Below the pieces are notes generated by a model. The model was not told the DNA's origin. It made no database searches and saw only the letters and a list, made by a program, of their open reading frames with translations. A stretch of 64,000 bases of DNA from positions 51,205-115,204 of the forward strand of contig NZ_PSRT01000004.1 of the NCBI RefSeq assembly GCF_004212635.1, in the 5' to 3' direction. The translations under genes and the position numbers were made by a program. Below are positions 59,976 through 64,000 of the stretch, piece after piece (position 1 is the stretch's first letter; each line of letters begins with the position of its first letter). The DNA comes from Bradyrhizobium genosp. SA-3 (GTDB lineage Bacteria > Pseudomonadota > Alphaproteobacteria > Rhizobiales > Xanthobacteraceae).

Positions 59976-60003
59976 TTTCGAGGAATAGGGCGTGTCGGGA
60001 GGA

Positions 60004-60981
60004 CTATTCCTCCTTGATACCCGCCTTTTGCGCGATCTCCTTCATTTCAGCGGTCTCCTTGCCGATGGCTCCCGCCCAATCGCTGTGGCGCGCAAAGCCG
60101 GGCTCGAATCCGACCTTGGCGAAGCGCGCGGCCACGGAGGGATTGTTGATCGTCTCCTCCAGGGCCGACGTCAGCTTGTCACGAACGGCCGGCGGTAGGC
60201 CCTTGGGCGCGACCACGGCGCCCCATGAGGCGAAGTCGATGTTGCCATAGCCGAGCTCGGCGAGCGTCGGCACGTCGGGCAGGAAAGGCGTCCGCTTGGC
60301 CGAGAACACGGCGAGCACCTTGACGGTGCCGGCCTCGATCTGCGGTTTCACGGCGATCACTGTGTCGACGTGGTACTGGATGTGCTTGCCGATAAGATCG
60401 TTCATCGCCGGCGCACTGCCCTTGTAGGGCAGGTGGACCATCTTGATTCCGGCGGCCGATTTGAACAGCTCGCCGGCGAAGTGCGAGACGGTCGCGACGC
60501 CGAAGGACGCCAGCGACAGCTTGTCGGGATTGGCCTTTGCCTCAGTGACAAGCGCAGCCACGTCCTTGACCGGGTTGTCCTTGTAGGTGACCAGCGCCAG
60601 CGTGATCTTGCCGACCTGGCCGAGCGGCTCGAAATCCTTGGCCGCGTCGTAGGGCACACTTTCCTTCACGGCCGCCGGCAGCGTGAAGCTCGAATTCGAG
60701 CTGAAGAACAGGGTGTATCCGTCGGGCGCCGAGCGCGCGACTTCCTTGGCCGCGATCGTGGTGCCGCCGCCGGGACGGTTCATGATGATCACGGGCTTGC
60801 CGAGACGCGTCTCCAGTTCGCCGCCGATGATGCGCGCGACCACGTCGGAGGCGCCGCCGGGCGGGAAGGGGACGATCAATTGCAACGGTTTTTCCGGATA
60901 GACCGCTTGGGCCTGCGCGAGCGAATTGCCGCTGATCAGACCCAGCAACCCGAGCGCAACAGTGAGGGCCGTTCTTTTCAT
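60004..60981 (-). CDS. tripartite tricarboxylate transporter substrate-binding protein (TctC/Bug family)
   Basis: A 325-residue periplasmic binding protein. A signal peptide is seen at 1-24 (MKRTALTVALGLLGLISG, cleavage after AQA). LIVPFPPGGASDVVARIIG, NRPGGGTTIAAKEVARSAPD and HLPYKGSAPAMNDLIG are family motifs. Such proteins bind carboxylates for TctAB carriers, but no tctA or tctB is nearby, so it is an orphan Bug protein. It is convergent with rplQ and divergent from an SDR gene. Confidence 0.9.
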   Translation of the reverse strand: MKRTALTVALGLLGLISGNSLAQAQAVYPEKPLQLIVPFPPGGASDVVARIIGGELETRLGKPVIIMNRPGGGTTIAAKEVARSAPDGYTLFFSSNSSFTLPAAVKESVPYDAAKDFEPLGQVGKITLALVTYKDNPVKDVAALVTEAKANPDKLSLASFGVATVSHFAGELFKSAAGIKMVHLPYKGSAPAMNDLIGKHIQYHVDTVIAVKPQIEAGTVKVLAVFSAKRTPFLPDVPTLAELGYGNIDFASWGAVVAPKGLPPAVRDKLTSALEETINNPSVAARFAKVGFEPGFARHSDWAGAIGKETAEMKEIAQKAGIKEE

Positions 60982-61105
60982 CGCAAGGTCCTTCCGTGTT
61001 CACATGAGCAAAAGAGCTCGGTCAGGCTTAGCAATAATCGTTCCAGCTGCGACAGGGGCATACGAGGCGCCATATCGCTGCCGGAACAGCTCGTGATCGT
61101 CACTG

Positions 61106-61121
61106 ATTGGTGAGCGCCAAT
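61106..61121. promoter_or_regulatory. small palindrome in the TctC/SDR divergent region
   Basis: ATTGG-TGAGCG-CCAAT lies 57 bases before the SDR start. A further CCAAT-like copy (CCCAATT) follows at 61128. It may be a regulator site; no local regulator gene is present. Confidence 0.3.
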
Positions 61122-61177
61122 TGCGGCCCAATTCGCCAGGTCCGATATCCCCGTCGTCGTTCTGATGGAGATACTAC

Positions 61178-61966
61178 ATGAACATCGACCTTTCGGGAAA
61201 AACTGCACTGGTGACCGGCTCGACCGCCGGCATCGGCCACGCCATCGCCAAGGGCCTCGCCGCTTCGGGCGCCAGCGTCGTGATCAACGGTCGCGGCCAG
61301 GACAAGGTCGATGCGGCCGTCCGCAAGCTGGAAGGGACCGGCGCAAAGGTCCGCGGCATCGCCGCCGACGTCTCGACGGCGGAAGGCTGCAAGGCGCTCG
61401 TGGCGGCGCTTCCCGAAATCGACATCCTCATCAACAATGCCGGCATCTTCGAGCCGAAGGACTTTTTCGACATCCCCGACGAGGATTGGACGCGCTTCTT
61501 CGAGGTCAACGTAATGAGCGGCGTGCGGCTGTCGCGCGCGTACATGAAGGGCATGCTCAAGCGCAACTGGGGCCGCATCGTCTTCATCTCCTCCGAGTCC
61601 GGGCTGAATATTCCCGTCGAGATGATTCATTACGGCATGACCAAGACGGCCCAGCTCTCGGTTGCGCGCGGGCTCGCGCAGCTCACCCGCGGCACCGGCG
61701 TCACCGTCAATTCCGTGCTGCCGGGCCCGACAATGTCGGAAGGCGTCGAGACGTTCGTGAAGGATCTGGCGAAGCAAAACGGCCAATCGGTGGACGAAGC
61801 CGCTGCCAATTTCGTCAAGCAGCATCGTCCGAGCTCGCTGATCCAGCGCTTCGCCAGCGTGGACGAGATCGCCAACATGGTGGTTTACGTCGCGTCGAAG
61901 GAATCTTCCGCGACCAACGGCGCGGCGCTGCGGGCGGAAGGTGGCATCGTCAATACGATCGCTTGA
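61178..61966 (+). CDS. SDR family oxidoreductase
   Basis: A 262-residue short-chain dehydrogenase. The cofactor loop TGSTAGIG is at 13-20, NNAG at 86-89, Ser138/139 (ISSESG), and Tyr152-x3-Lys156 (YGMTK). GGAG lies 7 bases before the ATG. The next gene begins 7 bases after the stop, so the two form one operon. The substrate is unknown. Confidence 0.86.
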   Translation: MNIDLSGKTALVTGSTAGIGHAIAKGLAASGASVVINGRGQDKVDAAVRKLEGTGAKVRGIAADVSTAEGCKALVAALPEIDILINNAGIFEPKDFFDIPDEDWTRFFEVNVMSGVRLSRAYMKGMLKRNWGRIVFISSESGLNIPVEMIHYGMTKTAQLSVARGLAQLTRGTGVTVNSVLPGPTMSEGVETFVKDLAKQNGQSVDEAAANFVKQHRPSSLIQRFASVDEIANMVVYVASKESSATNGAALRAEGGIVNTIA

Positions 61967-61973
61967 GGTGCGC

Positions 61974-62270
61974 ATGACGGCCTATGTGATTTCCGAAGTC
62001 GAGCTGCGCGATCCCGATGGATTCGAGGCCTATCGTACGCTCGCAGCGAAGACGATCGCGCAATATGGCGGGCGCTATCTCGTCCGTGGCGGCAAGGCGG
62101 AGCTTGCCGAAGGCAATCTTCCGCCGAAGGCCATCGTCATCGTCGAATTCGCCTCGATGGCGAGGCTGAAGGAATGGTATGCCTCGCCGGAATATGCCGA
62201 AGCACTCAAGCTGCGGCAGACTGCGCTGGAGCGGCGGCTGCTGTTCGTCGAGGGGGCGAGGGAAACGTAG
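61974..62270 (+). CDS. DUF1330 domain protein
   Basis: A 98-residue dimeric alpha-beta barrel protein of unknown function. YVISEVELRDPDGFEAYRTL, GGRYLVRGG and EWYASPEYAEALKLRQTA are family features. It follows the SDR by 7 bases. Its TAG stop lies inside the left arm of a palindromic repeat, so the original 3' end may have been altered by the repeat. Confidence 0.82.
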   Translation: MTAYVISEVELRDPDGFEAYRTLAAKTIAQYGGRYLVRGGKAELAEGNLPPKAIVIVEFASMARLKEWYASPEYAEALKLRQTALERRLLFVEGARET

Positions 62271-62382
62271 GGTGGGTTAGCCGAAGGCGTAACCCACCGC
62301 TGTGTGTTTCCGCAGAGATAGAAGAGGTGGGTTACGCCCTGCGAACCGCGCTTCGCGCAGTCGCAGGGCTAACCCACCCTAC
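62268..62382. repeat. 115-bp palindromic repeat (GTAGGGTGGGTTAG family)
   Basis: GTAGGGTGGGTTAG (62268-62281) is inverted as CTAACCCACCCTAC (62369-62382). Inner copies GCGTAACCCACC and GGTGGGTTACGC add a second stem. It contains the stop codon of the DUF1330 gene. Confidence 0.8.
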
Positions 62383-62400
62383 GCACCGACGTTGTAGCTG

Positions 62401-63414
62401 CTACCACCCCTCCAGCACGATCTTGCCACGCGACTTGCCGCTCTCGAGCAGCGCGTGGGCGCGCTTGAGATTGGCCGCATTGATCGTGCCAAAGGTCTGG
62501 TCGAGCGTGGTGCGCAACACGCCCTTGTCGATGAGGTCGGCGACGTCGTTGAGCAGATGATGCTGCGCGATCATGTCAGGCGTCTGGAACGAGGAGCGCG
62601 TGAACATCGATTCCCAGTGCACCGAGATGGCCTTGCCCTTGAATGTGCTCATGGCGAATTCCGGCGGATCGTCGATCAGGCCGAACTTGCCCTGCGGTGC
62701 CATGAACTCCGCGATCGCCTTGTAGTGCTGGTCGGTGAAGGTGAGGCTCGCGACCAGCGCGACCGGCGGCAGCCTAAGTTTCTCGATCTGCTCCTTCATC
62801 GGCTGGCCGTGGTCGATCACCGCATGCGCGCCGAGATCGAGGCACCATTTTTGCGACTCCGGCCGCGTCGCGGTCGCGAGCACGGTCAGCCCGGTGAGAC
62901 GACGCGCGAGCTGGATCAGGATCGAGCCGACGCCGCCGGCGCCGCCGATGATCAGCAGCGTGCGTGGATCGACGCTCTTGCCGGGTACCGCGCCGAGGCG
63001 GTCGAACAGCAGTTCCCAGGCGGTGATGGAGGTGAGGGGAAGCGCGGCCGCTTGCGCGAACGACAGGCTCTTCGGCTTGTTGCCGACGATGCGTTCGTCG
63101 ACCAGATGGTACTCCGAGTTGGTGCCCTGGCGCAGGATGGAACCTGCGTAAAACACCTCGTCGCCGGGCTTGAACAGCGTGACGTCAGGGCCGACGGCAT
63201 CGACCACGCCGGCCGCGTCATAGCCGAGAATTTTCATCTCGCCCTCGGGCGGGGCGGCGCGCTTGCGCACCTTGTAATCGACCGGATTGGCCGAGATCGC
63301 TTTCACGGCGACGCGGATGTCGCGCCCTCCGGGCTCGGGTTTTGCGGTCTCGAAATCAATCAGTGAATCCGCGTCCTCGATCGGAAGCGATTTCTTGTAG
63401 CCGACGGCCTTCAT
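62401..63414 (-). CDS. zinc-type alcohol dehydrogenase-like/quinone oxidoreductase family protein (MDR)
   Basis: A 337-residue medium-chain reductase. The GroES-like N-terminal domain contains ISANPVDYKVRKR and ILGYDAAGVVDAVG. The Rossmann loop IIGGAGGVGSILIQLARR follows at about 155-172. The cysteine ligands of catalytic zinc are absent, so it is a quinone-oxidoreductase-like NADPH enzyme. It is divergent from an HxlR/DUF24 regulator, as for qor-type genes controlled by redox-sensing DUF24 proteins. Confidence 0.86.
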   Translation of the reverse strand: MKAVGYKKSLPIEDADSLIDFETAKPEPGGRDIRVAVKAISANPVDYKVRKRAAPPEGEMKILGYDAAGVVDAVGPDVTLFKPGDEVFYAGSILRQGTNSEYHLVDERIVGNKPKSLSFAQAAALPLTSITAWELLFDRLGAVPGKSVDPRTLLIIGGAGGVGSILIQLARRLTGLTVLATATRPESQKWCLDLGAHAVIDHGQPMKEQIEKLRLPPVALVASLTFTDQHYKAIAEFMAPQGKFGLIDDPPEFAMSTFKGKAISVHWESMFTRSSFQTPDMIAQHHLLNDVADLIDKGVLRTTLDQTFGTINAANLKRAHALLESGKSRGKIVLEGW

Positions 63415-63469
63415 GGCTTGTCTCCATCAGATGGCTTTGTTCGCCCGCCATCCTAACTGTCGCTCTGGC

Positions 63470-63525
63470 CCCGATTTGGCAAGTACTGTATATTCGGGGA
63501 TATAGTCCCTGTTTGGATACTATTG
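63470..63525. promoter_or_regulatory. divergent promoter/operator region of the oxidoreductase and HxlR genes
   Basis: This AT-richer stretch contains an imperfect inverted pair (CAAGTACT near 63479 and GATACTATTGG near 63516) around GGGGATATAGTCCC (63497-63510). TATATT (63489) and TATAGT (63501) are possible -10 elements. Layout and symmetry suit an HxlR-type operator, but the site is weakly defined. Confidence 0.35.
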
Positions 63526-63535
63526 GAAAACACGC

Positions 63536-63913
63536 ATGAAACGGCGCAATTTTGCCCGGCGCCCCGGCTGTTCGGTCGAGGCGACGCTGGACCTGATCGA
63601 CGGCAAATGGAAGGGTGTGATCCTCTATCACCTCCAGAGCGGCACCCAGCGCTTCGGCGAACTGCGCCGCCGGATGCCCGGCATCACCCAACGCATGCTG
63701 ACCAAGCAGCTTCGCGCGCTGGAGGAGGACAAGCTCGTCATCCGCAAGGTCTATGCCGAGGTGCCGCCGCGCGTGGAGTATTGCCTCTCCGAGCTCGGCG
63801 AGAGCCTCAAGCCCGTGATCGATATCCTGAAGGCCTGGGGCGAGAGCCACCAACAGCGGCTGTCTTGCGCGCCGGCGCCGGTGGCCGCGAAGAAGCCAAA
63901 GCGCGCGGCGTGA
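63536..63913 (+). CDS. HxlR/DUF24 family winged-helix regulator
   Basis: A 125-residue MarR-like winged-helix regulator. GCSVEATLDLIDGKWKGVIL with Cys12 at the start of the first helix is the hallmark of redox- or electrophile-sensing DUF24 proteins. RFGELRRRMPGITQRMLTKQ is the recognition helix region and PPRVEYCLSELG the wing end. It probably controls the divergent quinone-oxidoreductase-like gene and itself. A Lys/Ala-rich end (AAKKPKRAA) is seen. Confidence 0.88.
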   Translation: MKRRNFARRPGCSVEATLDLIDGKWKGVILYHLQSGTQRFGELRRRMPGITQRMLTKQLRALEEDKLVIRKVYAEVPPRVEYCLSELGESLKPVIDILKAWGESHQQRLSCAPAPVAAKKPKRAA

Positions 63914-63940
63914 AGGGATGAAAGACGCCGGCCTTTTTTA

Positions 63941-64000
63941 CCTCTCCCCAGCGGGGAGAGGTCGAATTGCATCTGGCGATGCGCAAGCATCGTCCAGTGC
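63941..64000. repeat. palindromic repeat of the CTCTCCCGC family, cut by window end
   Basis: CCTCTCCCCAGCGGGGAGAGG (a hairpin at 63941-63961) and GGCGATGCGCAAGCATCG resemble the family at 9617-9886 (inner part) and 19791-19907. The right arm is outside the window. Confidence 0.6.

Overview
The window looks like the chromosome of a Bradyrhizobium-type alphaproteobacterium (Nitrobacteraceae). It is GC-rich, and its RpoB, RpoC, RpoA and ribosomal proteins read as alphaproteobacterial. Rho-independent hairpins, TTGAC(C/G)-type promoters and many short intergenic palindromic repeat families complete the picture. This placement rests on general familiarity with such genomes, not on a search.

Left third (about 1-21 kb), accessory and catabolic. 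It opens with the cut 3' part of a ureidoglycine aminohydrolase gene, then a DUF2231 membrane protein overlapping a PQQ-type sugar dehydrogenase lipoprotein. Next comes an acid-catabolism group: MHS-family transporter, beta-keto acid cleavage enzyme, second MFS transporter, CaiB/BaiF CoA-transferase and RidA. A TetR regulator is divergent from an acyl-CoA dehydrogenase and an APH-like kinase that together look like a split ACAD10/ACAD11 protein. DUF2199, a frameshifted NIPSNAP gene, LysE, a deacetylase, two SDRs, a histidine phosphatase and a serine hydrolase follow. A roughly 1 kb gene-free stretch at 16.2-17.3 kb holds several repeats and an element that can fold as a three-way junction.

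Middle and right (21.3-59.9 kb), transcription and translation core. The order is tRNA-Trp, secE-nusG-rplK-rplA, rplJ-rplL-rpoB-rpoC, rpsL-rpsG-fusA-tuf, then the S10, spc and alpha clusters through rplQ. The core is interrupted twice: by a 2-hydroxyacid dehydrogenase between rplA and rplJ, and by a two-gene unit between rpoC and rpsL. That unit is an FAD oxidoreductase fused to a methyltransferase-like domain, followed by an ABC exporter with very acidic ends. Adenylate kinase carries an 89-residue Lys/Ala-rich histone-H1-like tail. rpoB has a single-base frame change at its extreme 3' end that replaces the expected last residues.

Right end (60-64 kb), accessory again: an orphan TctC-type binding protein, an SDR with a DUF1330 protein, and a quinone oxidoreductase-like gene divergent from an HxlR/DUF24 regulator.

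The best candidates for something undescribed are the FAD/methyltransferase-ABC pair, the ACAD/kinase module with TTCAAAC sites shared with a distant SDR/phosphatase promoter, the H1-tailed adenylate kinase, and the structured 16.4-17.0 kb element.
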